A stretch of DNA of 64,000 nucleotides, from assembly GCA_009760855.2 (NCBI GenBank), contig WPIO01000185.1:170001-234000 (forward strand). Reading direction: 5' to 3'. Made by a program: the position numbers and the translations under genes. Position 1 is the stretch's first letter. Each line of letters opens with the position of its first letter. Shown piece after piece: positions 10,470 through 60,138 of the stretch. The notes below the pieces were generated by a model. It searched no databases. It had not been told where the DNA came from and saw only the letters and a program-made list of their open reading frames with translations. Source of the stretch: Cristatella mucedo. Its lineage: Eukaryota; Bryozoa; Phylactolaemata; Cristatellidae.

Positions 10470-11340
10470 CTTTCGCACGCTTGCTTTCAACCCGATGGAA
10501 ATTATTGATTTTTAAGTGAACACTCTCGGAATTCTCTTGCAAAATCTTGGTGCACCATTTGAATGCAAGGTAATTTTTTATTGCAATTTGGTGGTCATTT
10601 AAAAAAGTACTTAGGCTGCCGTAGATGGACCAGAGGCCGCTACACAGCTGCTGAACGTACTTGGATTCTGGCAGGCGAGGAATAACGTCCCATCATCTAA
10701 GAACCTGCGAAGAACTGAGAATGATGGCACACTGATATTTCCAGACAAAAAATCGGCCGCTTTAAATTATGGGGAAATGGGTAAATTATCTAAGCCTGCA
10801 CGGGGCAAAATTGGTACCCCCCTCCCAGACTCACTGACAGCTCACTGACAGAGGGCGGCTTTCAGGTTCGCCTGAATGAATGCTTAGCCATCTGATCTGA
10901 TCACAGTCGTCGTATTTATTTATTTAAAATTTTTATTTTATTTATTTATTATATTTATTTGTCTTACTTAAAGCCTCGACATAGTTCACAATCCAAACTC
11001 CATGAGAGAGCGAGCAGGAATCTGCTTGTATAAGGTTATTTCTGCCATTGACCCTTGACCCTTGATCTGCGCTTGCCGTGGATTCATGATTAAAAAATTG
11101 AAGCAATATAGGTCATCGGCAAAAGTAACTGTCTAATGGGAATTGTATTTGAGTTCTCTTGCACGATTAGTTAGGATTTCTCATTCATGACTTTGGTCGC
11201 ACCAAGATATTTTGCATGAACCATCAAAATTACGCCCTGCAAATCGTTCAAGACAAATACTGGTGGTCACGTGACATGTGCGATAGCCACTCGTTTAAAC
11301 GCGTCTAGTGGGAGTTCAGTGTCATCCCTCAAAGACGGCC
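10470..11340. other. No supported gene
   Basis: AT-rich, with TTTATTTATT runs at about 10915-10960. No domain, RNA gene or family repeat recognised. Confidence 0.4.
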
Positions 11341-11525
11341 GCTGCCGTGATGGCACACTAGATAAGGTGGTTGCTCTTCACGACCTCGGTCCCAAGGTTG
11401 TGGGTTCGAATCCTGCGGTGGGCGATCCTGTATCGCCTCGGCAAGCGGTGGTGATAGCCTTTAAGGCTCTTCTGCCACTTTGCAAAAAGAGGCTGTTAAA
11501 TCGGCTAATATTTTTTCTCCTAGTC
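11341..11525 (+). mobile_element. SINE-1, near full length
   Basis: Head TGATGGCACACTAGATAAGG, canonical B box GGTTCGAATCC (about 11403), body GGTGGTGATAGCCTTTAAGG, tail GAGGCTGTTAAATCGGCTAA. One of the best-preserved SINE-1 copies. Confidence 0.85.
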
Positions 11526-11529
11526 CGGT

Positions 11530-12098
11530 GCAAATGGTCGGTTTGAGTATGACCCGCTAGGAGATCCACGGTAGCCAGCGGCGACAAGAAAAGTGAAAGG
11601 CTGAATGAATGCAGTCACACTACACAGCTCGACCGAAGCCGCGAGTTCTCTTCAATCAACTAATGCGGAAGTAAACGTGAAAGGAATGTTCTCTAATTAG
11701 CAGGCAGGTCTTGGTCTATTACTCTCTTGACTCAGCTGCTAAAAACTTTGGACCATCGCCAGGCTTGGTGACGCGTACCCGAAGGCACAATCAAGAAAGC
11801 GAGGCACAGATGGACGAGTTCGCCATGAAAACATTTGGCCATTAAATGACTTTCCATGAAAATGTCAATATCGCTGCGAACATTAGATGCGACTTACACA
11901 TGAACTCCTGTATTCAGCAAGGCAGCACAGAGCTCCTAGACCCGTCGATCGGACTCGGCAGCTGAACTCAAGCTCAACTTCGATATAGCGGTATCACCAC
12001 ACAATCATCAAAGACAATCGCAAACCACTTTACAAAAATAAGATTATTAATCGATCTTCTCACCATGAAAAAGTAACTGTAATTTATCTCAATCTATT
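11530..12098. other. No supported gene
   Basis: Mixed-composition sequence with no recognisable frame, RNA gene or repeat. Confidence 0.4.
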
Positions 12099-12198
12099 AC
12101 TCCACAAAAACTATGTGTGTGTTACGCAAGGGAGTTTTCTATCGAGCACTCAAAGCCTAAGCGGTCTTCGGTATGCATTCGGTAGCCAACAGGCTTAA
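12098..12198 (-). mobile_element. LINE B 3' relic
   Basis: ACTCCACAAAAACTATGTGTGTGTTACGC followed by GCCTAAGCGGTCTTCGGTATGC, the minus-strand family B 3' UTR. Confidence 0.7.
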
Positions 12199-12559
12199 AA
12201 AATACCAGCATACCATTAACTCATTCAGCATTAGTTACTTCGTCGTTTTTCTCAATGCCTTTGAGGTATTCTTCTTTCGGGCTTCAATGTGAACTACTTC
12301 AGCAAGGTTAAGATGTGTCATGCACTGGGTCTTTTCCCAGCAGCAGCGTGCTATCACTTCACGACACTGGTTGTCGTCTTGAGTCCTACAGGCAATACTG
12401 TATTGCTTGCTGCATGCAGAGGGAAGCTTCTAAGGCTCTTTACTGGATTATAAAGAGGGGACTCGAGTAAGCTGATGTCTTACTTTTTGATACGTCTACG
12501 ACAGGTTGAGAAATGCAACGTTACAGCCTGAAACGACGTCGGCGTTCGTTGCCTAAGGC

Positions 12560-13615
12560 CTCACTCTCAGGTCCCTTCATTCTTTAGCTGCAGCCTACCT
12601 ATCGGATCTACTCCCCCACCAGGCTAAGCATCGTACCACCCACTTTTCGGAATCTAACTGTTTAACTATACTTCGTACAAATCTCAAATCCTTTGGAGAC
12701 CGTGCGTGTAGTTCGTATGCTCCCAAAGCGTGGAACTCACTCTCAACTTGCGTCGTGACATCTCCTAACTTGACCGCATTTAAAAAGAAACTAAAACGCG
12801 TCTATTTAACACAGCATTTAGTGGGTTCATGTGATTCGTCTTTTACGTGCTTATGCGTGCTGACACTGTGCATGCTGTCACTATGACGATGGTCGGTGGC
12901 TCACGTTGCCGGCTGGTCGCAAAAGGCCGTGCACCAGCTCGCCTCTTGCGATCAGCCGTCAGGTAGCCTGTGGGGTCAGCTGTTGATGCTAGCTGCTATG
13001 TCGAGGATGTGTAGGGTCTAGTTTGCATCGTTTATAGATAGGCTCGTTCATTGCTGCTGAGATAGGCTCGTTCATGCTGCCCTGTACATTGCAGCTACGT
13101 GTGTTGGTGCTGCAAACTTGTGACCTTAAGGTCAAGGGGGCGTGTAGTTTGAGTGTATGCCGGCTCCTCTGACGAGCCTGTGATGGCCTGCATGGAGAGC
13201 CTGCATGGACGCAGGCCGGTAACCGCTGGTGGCCAGATGGTGGATTCACCATCAGGGTCGGCCGCTGCACAGGTGTGGTCCTCGATGAATCATCGGGGGT
13301 CAACCAGGGGACTGGAGGAGTGGAAGGGACTCGAGTGAGAGAAGGGGGCGAAGGCAGTCGTGCGTCTTGCTGCTCCGTGCCTTGTGCAATAAACCGTTGG
13401 CGTTGTTCTGGGCCAGCGTTCTGTATGCCAAACCACACCACGTTTGCATACTGACCCTGTGCATGACACCGCTGACCCTGTAATGCTTGTTTAACGAGCA
13501 TTTTACCACTAATCATTCAACCATGCTTACTTTAAAGCAAATGTAAAGCGCCTAGAAAGAGATTGAGCTCTCCGATGGCGCTATGACAAATGTATTATTA
13601 TTATTATTATTAAGG
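12560..13615 (+). mobile_element. LINE A 3' part, split by a partial LTR element
   Basis: RT C-terminal motifs (GDRAC-, AWNSLSTCV) and the first 3' UTR block end at about 12884. The 3' UTR resumes at about 13438 (GTTTGCATACTGACCCTGTG) and runs to the hairpin and (ATT)n at 13615. Confidence 0.8.
13144..13437 (+). mobile_element. Probable 3' LTR of an LTR retrotransposon (about 294 bp)
   Basis: Begins TGTAGTTTGAG directly after a purine-rich tract (AAGGTCAAGGGGGCG, like a polypurine tract), contains a CAATAAACC poly(A)-type signal near 13388 and ends CCAAACCACA. The 12885-13143 stretch would then be the 3' end of the internal region. Only one LTR is present, so this is inference from layout. 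Confidence 0.5.
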
Positions 13616-14034
13616 CTTTACGACGACTGACAGCTGCAATCAGAAAAAATAAAACTGATCATCAAAGACATCAGGCTAGTAGCCGATTCTGGCATTTCCT
13701 GTCCAGAAGCAGTTTTTTCACTTCTTGATAACAACTAAGACCTGTTTAAAGCTTATATGTTTGTTGTTTGACAGTAGCGCCTAGGAAATTACACGCCTAG
13801 GGTTATGCTTATCCATTCGGGCTGGGTCTGCCACATCGGTGGCGGCGTTAGATATGCGGCCACTAGTAACCTGCATATTAGTTACGATCGTGCGTACCTA
13901 TTATCGCTTCCTTATCGAAGTTCAAATGCATTTCTAGATGTTATTGCTGTTGCCAAGATCCGTATGCATTATCAAAAGAAAAGCGCCCCGGAGAGGATGC
14001 GGGCCTCGAGCTGAGACACCGCTCGTTTGGTATT
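13616..14034. other. No supported gene
   Basis: One 69-codon frame (13805-14014) without recognisable features. Nothing else seen. Confidence 0.35.
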
Positions 14035-14325
14035 CCTAATAATAATATTGCACTTGATAAAGCGCCCTCAGAGAACTTAATCTCTTTCTAGGCGCTTTAC
14101 ATTTGCTGCAAAGTGATACGCAATAGAATAGTAAGTAAAATCATGCTTGAAAAACAAACAAAATGAATAACATGGTTAGGGGTTACATGCACTGGGTCAG
14201 CATGCAAATGTGGTTAGTGGCAGCATGAACAGTGTCAGCACGCATAAGCACATCGAGGACGAATCACAAGGACCCACTAAATGCTGTCCTAAATAGGTGT
14301 GTTTTTAAGTTTCTTTTAAATGTAG
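14035..14325 (-). mobile_element. LINE A 3' end
   Basis: Complete minus-strand 3' UTR: tail, AAAGCGCC hairpin, CATGCACTGGGTCAGCATGC block and last coding codons. Ends at a small palindrome (AGCGGT-CTCGA-ACCGCT) where the next LINE fragment begins in the opposite direction. Confidence 0.82.
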
Positions 14326-15925
14326 CGGTCTCGAACCGCTCTGAACGTTCCCCCACAAACTTCACAGTGAATCTCTCTCACTTAGTAGTCATCAGGCCTG
14401 TTATAACTCCAGCGGCCCAACTTAACGTCTGTCTTTGGAATCCCCACTCAATGTGCAGTAAACCCCCTATTAATAAGCGACCTCATTTCTGAAAAAGGTC
14501 TTGACCTGCTTGCCTTGACCGAAACTTAGCTACAATCGGCAAACTGCCCGGCAATTAAAGACGCAGCCCCGACTGGTTTCTCCTTCTTAAACACCCCCAG
14601 GTCAACCCAAACTGGAGGCGTAGTCACTATTATTAAACGCCCATCCTTCAATTTTAAGCCGTTTCAGTGCCCTCGAAGCAGGCTTTCAAATCTTTCGTCT
14701 TGATTTCACCCGACAGCATGCTACCGATGGTGGTAGTAGTATATCGCCCACTACTAAGGTACTAAGTCCTCATTTATCTCAGATTTCTCTGATCGCATTT
14801 CGATCGCGTCAGAAATCGATCTTTCCTCATTATGGGTGGTTTTAAGGCGCATTTTGATAAGCTATCTGACACCTTCAGCACTGAGTTTCGAGCACTGACT
14901 CATTCTTTCTCATATGAATGGCCCTACTCACATCAAGGGTCACACACTCGACCACAGTTTCTCTTACAACTGCACTTTATCATCAAGTATTACCAAATTA
15001 ATTCTGCTTATCTGACCACCTGCAGATCTCATTCAGTCCATAATGTGTGCCCTCCTCATCTAAAATCACCTGTGAATCGCGAAACCGCAAGACCCTTGAC
15101 ATCGATGCTGTCCGTGCGAGAATATTCGCTTCGCCTCTGCTGCTCAATCCTCCTTCCGACCTGTCATCATTGGTAAATTGCTACAACACGACACAAGCTA
15201 ACATGCTCGACGAGTTTGCACCTCTGACTAAGTGCACTGTGAGCTCTCGCCCAGAAGGCCAATGGTTTACAACAGACATTACACTAGCTAGGTCTACTAA
15301 GTGCAAGCTTGACAAAGCATACAAAGTATCAGGACCGACTGTACATCATCAACAGGCACACGAGGACTACTGTAGATCGTACCAATCGATCCTAGCAAAG
15401 GCCAAATCTAGCTTCTATAAAAACGTTGAATCAGATGCACAAACCAAAAGTGCTCATGTCGACGATCAACCGTCTCCTTAACCGCTCCCAGGCTCCAGCT
15501 CCTTACCAAGCGATCCCTGTGCTGATCTAGCTGATCGTTTCTCTAGCTTCTTTGTCAACAAGATCGAAAAGATCAAGGATTCATCCACAAGACGGCAGCA
15601 TCCCCTGGAATCCAGTCCTACAATTCTATGCAGCACCTCAATGTCTACATTCAAAGGTCAAATTCAGGTCAAAAGAAATGACCTCGTCCTGAAGTTCATA
15701 TCCCAATCAAAGAAGACAACTAGTCCTTTGGACCATATTCTCACTGTCCTGCTTCTACGATGCATTGATCTGCTGCTGCCATGCGTAACTGACATCATAA
15801 ATAAGTCATTAGCCACTCTGCAGACCCGTGTTGTTCTCAGAATGCACGTGGTAGCACACACGACACGGGTGAAGCACATCATTCCAATAAGTGCCGATTT
15901 CAACCACTTTCATTTACAGCAATGC
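14326..15925 (+). mobile_element. L2/CR1-type LINE, endonuclease and linker region
   Basis: The only internal LINE segment with the AP-endonuclease region. Near 14430 LNVCLWNPHSMCSK is the start of the EN domain, then a TETW-like block near 14520. The catalytic GDFN-like block near 14828 reads MGGFKAHFDKLSD. A linker follows (RKTLDIDAVRARIFASPLLL at about 15085, EFAPLTKCTV, WFTTDITLAR), then ADRFSSFFVNKIEKIKDS (about 15533) and the N-terminal part of RT with SPLDHILTVLL (15720). Numerous stops and shifts. Confidence 0.85.
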
Positions 15926-16433
15926 GATGGTTGAACAGTGCACGGAAAGAAAACAGGACTCAAATTATGAAAATAGTCCATCCGACAGGGCACCCTGCAG
16001 ACACCGAAGTGCTCGCATATTAATATTCGACCGGCGGGCCAAGGCAGCAACAGATGCCGGTGGAAAGGCCACGTGCAGTAGATCACGAGCCACGGTAGAC
16101 CCAAGAAGCCAGCGCAGCCGCTGCAGCCAGAGCGTCCAGGGCAAGGCCGGTATGGCGGCTCCAGAGGCGCAGCCAGCCGAGGGCGCGAGGGACGAGCGCA
16201 AGTTCTGATTAGACCACCAATCGGGCAGCAGATGAATTGGGGGATGGGCATTGATACGTGCGGCACCCTGGCCTCGAACTGCGGCCGCCGCCACGCCAGT
16301 TGCTTCCGCTTCCCAGCGCCTTTCGGATCCGCGTCGGATCGCACAGCCAGCCTCTGCGGTGGCGGAGCGACTATGACGACACGACCTTGATGCCGCGACG
16401 CTGGCTCCGAGATGCGGCCGCTCTGCCCTCCGA
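15926..16433 (-). other. GC-rich sequence, probably TMEM87 3' UTR
   Basis: Lies between the TMEM87 stop and the LINE fragment; GC-rich like the exons. No canonical AATAAA seen on the minus strand, so the 3' end is undefined. Confidence 0.4.
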
Positions 16434-54349
<37,916 letters not shown>

Positions 54350-54790
54350 TTCTGCTTCCGCCTAGCCGAGAGCTACTTGGGTCACGAGGTGCCTTTCCGG
54401 TCGATGAGTTGGCGGTGCTGAGCTGGCTTCCGCTGCAGGGTAATCGTACCGTCCGACCTCCTTCTCTACGCTTGCTCGCCGCATCAAACGACGTGGCCAG
54501 CAGGGCCATGTGTCGCATGAAATGGGTAGACCCACACACACATTCCTGGAAGAAAAAAGGAAAAGGAAAGCTGAAGCTGCCTGCCCGGGCCGGCTCGCGT
54601 AGCGTGCAAGCAAGCAGCTGCCGCGAGATTCGAATAGCGGTACGGCACGAGTTGTCACGCACCGCGCGCTCAGCTCGGTCGCCACTCGTGGCCGACCATT
54701 AGGTGCCAGTCTGCCCACAACGGCAAACATCCGACCGGAATCCACGTTGAACCTTGGAAGTCTTTTGGGTGGCGCCCTAAGGGAACCGAG
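54350..54790 (-). promoter_or_regulatory. CpG-rich upstream region of TMEM87 (probable promoter/5' UTR)
   Basis: Directly upstream of exon 1 on the minus strand the DNA is GC- and CpG-rich (for example CGGCTCGCGTAGCG), unlike most of the window. That is typical of a broadly expressed animal promoter. I see no TATA box at a fixed position and cannot place the transcription start. Confidence 0.5.
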
Positions 54791-54850
54791 TTATCTCCTC
54801 GGGCGCTTTACAACTTGCTGCAATAGAAGCCATTAACGCGAGAGTTCACA
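54770..54850 (-). repeat. LINE/SINE-type tail relic
   Basis: GGCGCCCTAAGGGAACCGAG-TTATCTC and GGGCGCTTTACAACTTGCTGCAATAGAAGC resemble the family A hairpin on the minus strand. A similar relic lies at 40640-40715. Confidence 0.5.
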
Positions 54851-55034
54851 CTAAGCGCAAGCTACGATGCTTGGAAAAGTATGCTCGTATCGCGGGTGGA
54901 CAATCGGGAAAAAGGAGCCCACGAGAAGGGTTCATTATACGGCCTGCTGGGCGGTCACTCGGCTGGGCCCAGCCTGCCCTTTGACTCGCGGCCGGACGCC
55001 CGATGACGGCGTTGCCCGTCGGTTGTCTGTTGCA

Positions 55035-55159
55035 GGAAATTTCCCCCTTGGACGTCCCCCCCCCCCGACATTTCCCCGATGGACGCTAGGACGTTCCCGC
55101 CCCCCCCGACATTCCCCCCACCGGTAGGACATTTCCACCTATGTTGATGAATGTATAAC

Positions 55160-55190
<31 letters not shown>

Positions 55191-55712
55191 ACACGATTAC
55201 ATGAAGTTCATGCTCTATTAAAATTAAATCAACTCGGAATAATTAGAGAAATGGATGGATTGGAAGGATGGTTTGTAATGGAGCGAGTGACGGCAGTGGC
55301 GAGCTTTACAGTTTGGTCCCGCAGAAGTTAGGTCCCTCGCGACGCCACCAGGCACGCGTGTACCCGTCAAAGCGACTCACGCTATGGCGTGCCTCACAAT
55401 CCTGCAAATGAGCGCTAAGCCTCAGAGGTCTACTGAGTATAACTCGACCTCAAGAGATCTAGTTATGCCTTAATACGCACTAGTTAAAGGGTGGATTTAG
55501 GCGGCAGAAGCACTGCCCGCCCTAAAATCTAAACCCTAAACACTAAATTATAAACCCTAAAACCCTAAATGCTAAACCCTAAAACACTCAATCATAAACC
55601 CTAAAACCATAAACACTAAACCCCAAAAACCTAATCCCTAAACAATATACCGGGGGGGGGGAATGTCCTACCCCAGGGGGGATGTCGGGGGAATGTCCAT
55701 ACCCCCGACTGT
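55035..55712. repeat. Inverted G/C-rich arms around a degenerate CCCTAAA array
   Basis: The left arm (55035-55140) iterates GACATTCCCCC-type units (GACATTTCCCC, GACATTCCCCCC, GGTAGGACATTTCC). The right arm (55650-55712) carries the complement (GGGGGGAATGTCCTACC, GGGGGATGTCGGGGGAATGTCC). Between them 55519-55645 holds about seven CCCTAAA heptamers in a run of related words. Confidence 0.8.
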
Positions 55713-56108
55713 CGGTTAAGGACTCTCGGGAGCTTCGAGCGGGGAACAGGTCGCTACCGGCGCTAGCTCACCCCGACCGCAGGAGCGCCGGCGCGTTTCG
55801 GGACTTCGTATCCAGCCGAAGATCAATAAGAGATACTTTTGTCCAGAACTTAATGTGCCAGCGCACCGGCGCCCGGCGTGCTGTTTGTGGGAGGAGTAGT
55901 ATGTGATTTTTCCCTTTCACAGCCTCACCCTCAAATCGAGCATTTTTTCACTCAATCTCGCTTTTTGCTCGATCTCGTTTCAAAATGCTCTCTTCGAGTG
56001 TAAGTCTATGAAATGGAAAAATCCCAGACTACTCACCAAAAGTTTACTTAACTTTATATTATAGTAAATATTATTTTAATTAAATAAATTTTATTTCCTT
56101 AATGTAGA
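55140..56108. other. Boundary zone between host gene and AT-rich element
   Basis: Apart from the inverted arms, CCCTAAA array, (TA)n (55171-55190) and hairpin listed separately, I see no gene. Base composition changes sharply from GC-rich to AT-rich at about 56040. Confidence 0.6.
55888..56040. repeat. Fold-back element / long imperfect hairpin
   Basis: The outer stem GAGGAGTAGTATGTGATTTT-TCCCTTTCA (from about 55891) pairs with TGAAATGGAAAAATCCCAGACTACTCACC (56009-56037). The inner stem has TCGAGCATTTT against AAAATGCTCTCTTCGA, with the loop near CTTTTTG. The whole 150 bp folds on itself and sits exactly where the AT-rich element starts. Confidence 0.8.
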
Positions 56109-59100
56109 TGTCTGAAAAAATGAATTTTCACGGCGCGAGGGTGAATCGTATAACGATCATGCAAAAAGATTATTATCTTCTTATGAGTTAAAGTTTGGTA
56201 ATCAACCTTCTTTTAACAAGAAGTATGGTAATTCTTCTCGTATAGTTCATTATCCAGTTTCTGCAGCTGATGTAAAATCCCTAATTGAAACTTTAACTAC
56301 ACATAAAGTATTAACTCGTAAGAAAAGGAAAGTAGATAGTTTCTTTTTAAAACAAAACGTCTTCGTAAGATTGAAACAAGTGGTTGGTTTTTAGGAAGGA
56401 AAATTGCTAATGGTAATGAGATTGATTGTGAGTATACAGGATTTGAATTGGAAGATTCAGATATTAATACATTTAAAGAAAATTGTACTCCAGGATTAAT
56501 AGATGTTATGAATAGTGTTTCTTCTAGTATAAATAATGTAAAGATGAGTATTGTCATTCACGTTAAATTAGAAAATTCAAAAAAAGAAACTATGCTGTAT
56601 TGAATATTTCTTCTCCAGCGATTTTGAACAGGGTTTCTCATTTCAGATCAATTATTGAAAAAATTTTGCCGTAATAAATAAAACACTTGATGATTGGAAT
56701 GAGGGTGGTTCTTCTTGTAGAATTGTAAGAATTCTTAGTGCTTATGCAAAGTTTACAAGATATACTCCTCAAATTGGTGGTTCTTATATTCCTCTTCCTG
56801 AAAAATTAAGAAATAAGAGAAGCATTATAAACATGAAAAATACTGATGATAATTATTGTGCATTATGGTGTGTTTTACGAGCATTGCATCATTCTACTCA
56901 TCATAAAGAAGCAACTCATAATTTAAGAGTTATATTACAAGAGAAATGTTCAGATATATTACATTTAATAAAACCACTATTTACAACAAGAGATAAAGAT
57001 GATCCAAGAAATCAACTTAGTGTTAATAATAGTGTTCCAATTAGAGTTGAGGATATTCCAAAACTTGCCAAACTATTTAATATTACTATAAATGTTTACG
57101 AATATACTCATTCTTTATTTCCATTAATTGTTAACTCTGAGGAAAGTGAGAATCATGTGGATCTTCTTTTATATAGTGATCAAGGAAAATCTCATTATGT
57201 TCTTATTACAAATTTTAATTCTCTATGTAGGACTAGTAAAGATATTGGAAGAACAAGACTATTTTGTAAGAGATGTCTTTCAAGATTTTATGAATAAGAA
57301 AAATTAGATGCTCACATTATTGATTGTAATTCCGAACATTGTGGAACATCTAAAGTTAAAATGCCACACGCAAATAGTGGAAAAGATGGGACTGGTGATA
57401 TAGTTATGTTTAGAGATTTTGATAAAATGATTAAGTCACCATTTGTTGCATATGCTGATTTTGAATGTTTGCTAGGCTCAATTGATAATCCAGAAGAATC
57501 AATAAAAAGATCTTTCAATCAACATAAACCGTGTTCAGGTGCATATGTAATTTTAAATCATGATGGTAAAATCGTATGACAATATACTCAAACTTTTGGA
57601 CCTGATTGTGTTGATAAATTTATTCTCTCATTAAAGGAAGATTTCAAGAAGAATAAAAAAGAACTTGAGAAAGTGCTTAAGAAGTATAAAATATTTAATA
57701 AATCATCAATGACAAAAAAGAGGAAAAAGAATATGATAATGCAAATGCTTGTTGGATATGTGGTTTATTCTTAGATAAAAGTGAAAAGGTATTGGATCAC
57801 TGTCATTTAACTGGTAAACATAGAGGAGCAGCACATGGACCTTGCAACTCAAGGCTAAAAATCTCTATAAATTCTTTAAAACTTCCAGTTTATATTCACA
57901 ATCTTAGAGAATATAATTCTCATTTAATTGTTAGTGCGCTCAATTGCGATGAAGATAAAAAACAAGTAATTGCTAATAATAAAGGAAGATTTTTAACTAT
58001 AGATTTCGGAGAGTTATGTTTTAGAGATTCTTGTCAATTGTTACAATGTGTTCTTTACCTAATCTAATGAAAAACTTATCAAAGGCAAATGATAAATTTA
58101 CTGCGATAAGACAACACTTTAATGAGTTTGAAGGAAAACAATATGATGATAAAAATATAGCATTACTTACAAGAAAAGGTGTTTATCCATATCAATACAT
58201 GGATTCTTTTGCTAGATTTCAAGAAACAAGTTTACCTCCAATTGAAAAGTTTTACTCTAGTCTTAGTGGAGATATTTCAAAAGATGAATACGAACATACA
58301 GAAAAAGTATGGAATGCATTTGAAATAAAGAATCTAAAAGAATACCATGATCTATATCTAAAGATTGATGTTTTAGGTTTGGCAGATGTTTTTGAAAGAT
58401 TTCATGATCTAATAATTAAAAATTACGAATTGGATCCTGCAAATTGTTAACAATTCCACAATTAACTTGAACTGAAGGTTTAAAACATACGGGCATTGTT
58501 CTTGAATTATTAACGGATCCAGATATGTATTTGTTCTTTGAGAAGGGAATCCGTGGCGGGATGACACAAGTTTCAAAGCGATATGCTAAAGCTAACAATC
58601 CAAGATGTATTGATTTTAATTCTAAGAAATTAACTTCTTATCTTTTATACTTTGATGCAACCAATCTTTATGGGTGGGCAATGAAACAGAATTTACCAAC
58701 TGGTGGTTTTAATTTCTTATCAAAACAAAAAGTAAAATTCTGGAATGATAATAAAGAGGATATAATTAAGAAATTTAAAACATCATCAAACAAAAGTTAT
58801 GTTCTTGAAGTCGATATGCATTGTCCTAAAAAAAACATGATTATTTCTCCGATTATCCTTTACTTCCAGAAAACAAACGAGTAACAAAAGATAAATATTC
58901 TAAATATCAAAAAGGATTTAATAGAGGTAACGATCCAGTAGAAAAACTAGTATTAGATTTAGAACCAAAAGAAAAATATGTTATTCATTATCTTAATCTT
59001 AAGAATTGTATTGAGCTAGGTTATAAGTTAACAAAAATACATAGAGTATTAGAGTTTAATCAATCTAATTGGTTAGAAGATTACATTGATAACAATACTT

Positions 59101-60138
59101 TGCTTAAGAATAATGCAAAGAATGATTTCGAAAAGAATTTCTTTAAGTTATTAAATAATTCATTCTTTGGTAAGACAATGGAAAATATTCGTGGGAGGAA
59201 AAACATTTGAATTTTTAAATGGAGAATTGAGTGATAATTTAGTTGGAATGAATAAGATTTATAGAAGGCCAAGGTTTGTTGATAGGAAAATATTCTCTAA
59301 TAAAATTGTTTGCATAGACGGCAACAAACAGTAACACTTAACAAACCCATTTACGTTGGATTTTGTATTCTTGATTTATCAAAGATGTTAATGCAAAAGT
59401 TTTATTATCTAACGATGAAGAAAAGATATGACTCAAAAATAAAATTGTTATATACTGATACTGATTCACTTGTTATGGAGGTTTTTACAGATGATGTTTA
59501 TAAAGACTTTATTGAATATCCAGAAACACTAGATCTAAATACTTTTCCTAGTGATTATTTATTTTGGCAAGATGAGAAAGGAAACAGTATTATAGAAGAT
59601 AATAACAAAAAAGTTGGCAAGTTTAAAGATGAGATAACAGATAAAATTAAGTCAGCAGTACTAAATGAATGTGTTTTCTTAAGACCAAAGCTTTATTCTT
59701 ATACTGTTTGTCTTAATGATATTAAACTTGATAAGGATGGGAAACAAATAGGAAGTACTAGGATTGTATGTGAAATGAATGAAAGATATACCAAAGAAGG
59801 GAAACAGATGGGACAATCTAAAAAAGCAAAGGGAGTAAATAAAACTGTAGTTGATAAAAGTTTAAAGCATTCAGATATTAAATCATGTCTTAGCACTAAA
59901 GAAGATAAATCTTGTGAGAAATCATTAATTAGAAGTGAAAAACATATAATGTATACTGTAAGACAGGATAATGTTGCGCTATCAGCATTCGAATCAAAAC
60001 GTTACTGGTTAGATAGACTGTGGTTGTTGTAGTTACGCATACGGTCATTACAAAATTTCAGAAGCATTAAACAATGGAACGAATCCAGGTCATTGTAAAA
60101 CTTGTAATATTAGTAGAGATGCCAAAAAGAAAGATTGA
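56109..60138 (+). pseudogene. pPolB: Protein-primed family B DNA polymerase, polinton/adintovirus type (broken)
   Basis: About 4 kb of coding sequence for an element-encoded, protein-primed replicative polymerase. In order: N-terminal region; GGSYIPLPEKLRNKRSIIN (about 56775) with a following D-x-C-W/LRAL...SHYVLI domain (56845-57210); ExoI FVAYADFE (57440); zinc/HNH module CWIC...LDHCHLTGKHRGAAH...CN (57752-57855) and NLREYNSHLIV (57900); then YPYQYMDSF (58188); motif A DATNLYGWAM (58655); motif B NNSFFGKTMEN (59155); motif C YTDTDS (59452); RPKLYSY (59685). Active-site residues are visible but the frame is broken by TAA at 57295, TGA at 57577, TGA near 58468, and shifts near 56355, 56600, 57700-57790, 58040, 58447, 58880, 59200, 59305 and 60020. 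It cannot make a full enzyme. Confidence 0.92.

Noticed and set aside
55519-55645. CRISPR-like or true telomere array
   Set aside because: The CCCTAAA words are irregularly spaced and degenerate; no spacer-repeat structure and not a terminal telomere.
56297-56557. Minus-strand frame inside the viral-type element
   Set aside because: It is antisense to the polymerase N-terminal region; AT-rich DNA makes such frames common.
60074-60118. Earlier ATG for the small basic protein of the viral-type element
   Set aside because: That stretch is the polymerase C-terminus (GHCKTC zinc-like end) in another frame; the ATG at 60119 gives a plausible protein.
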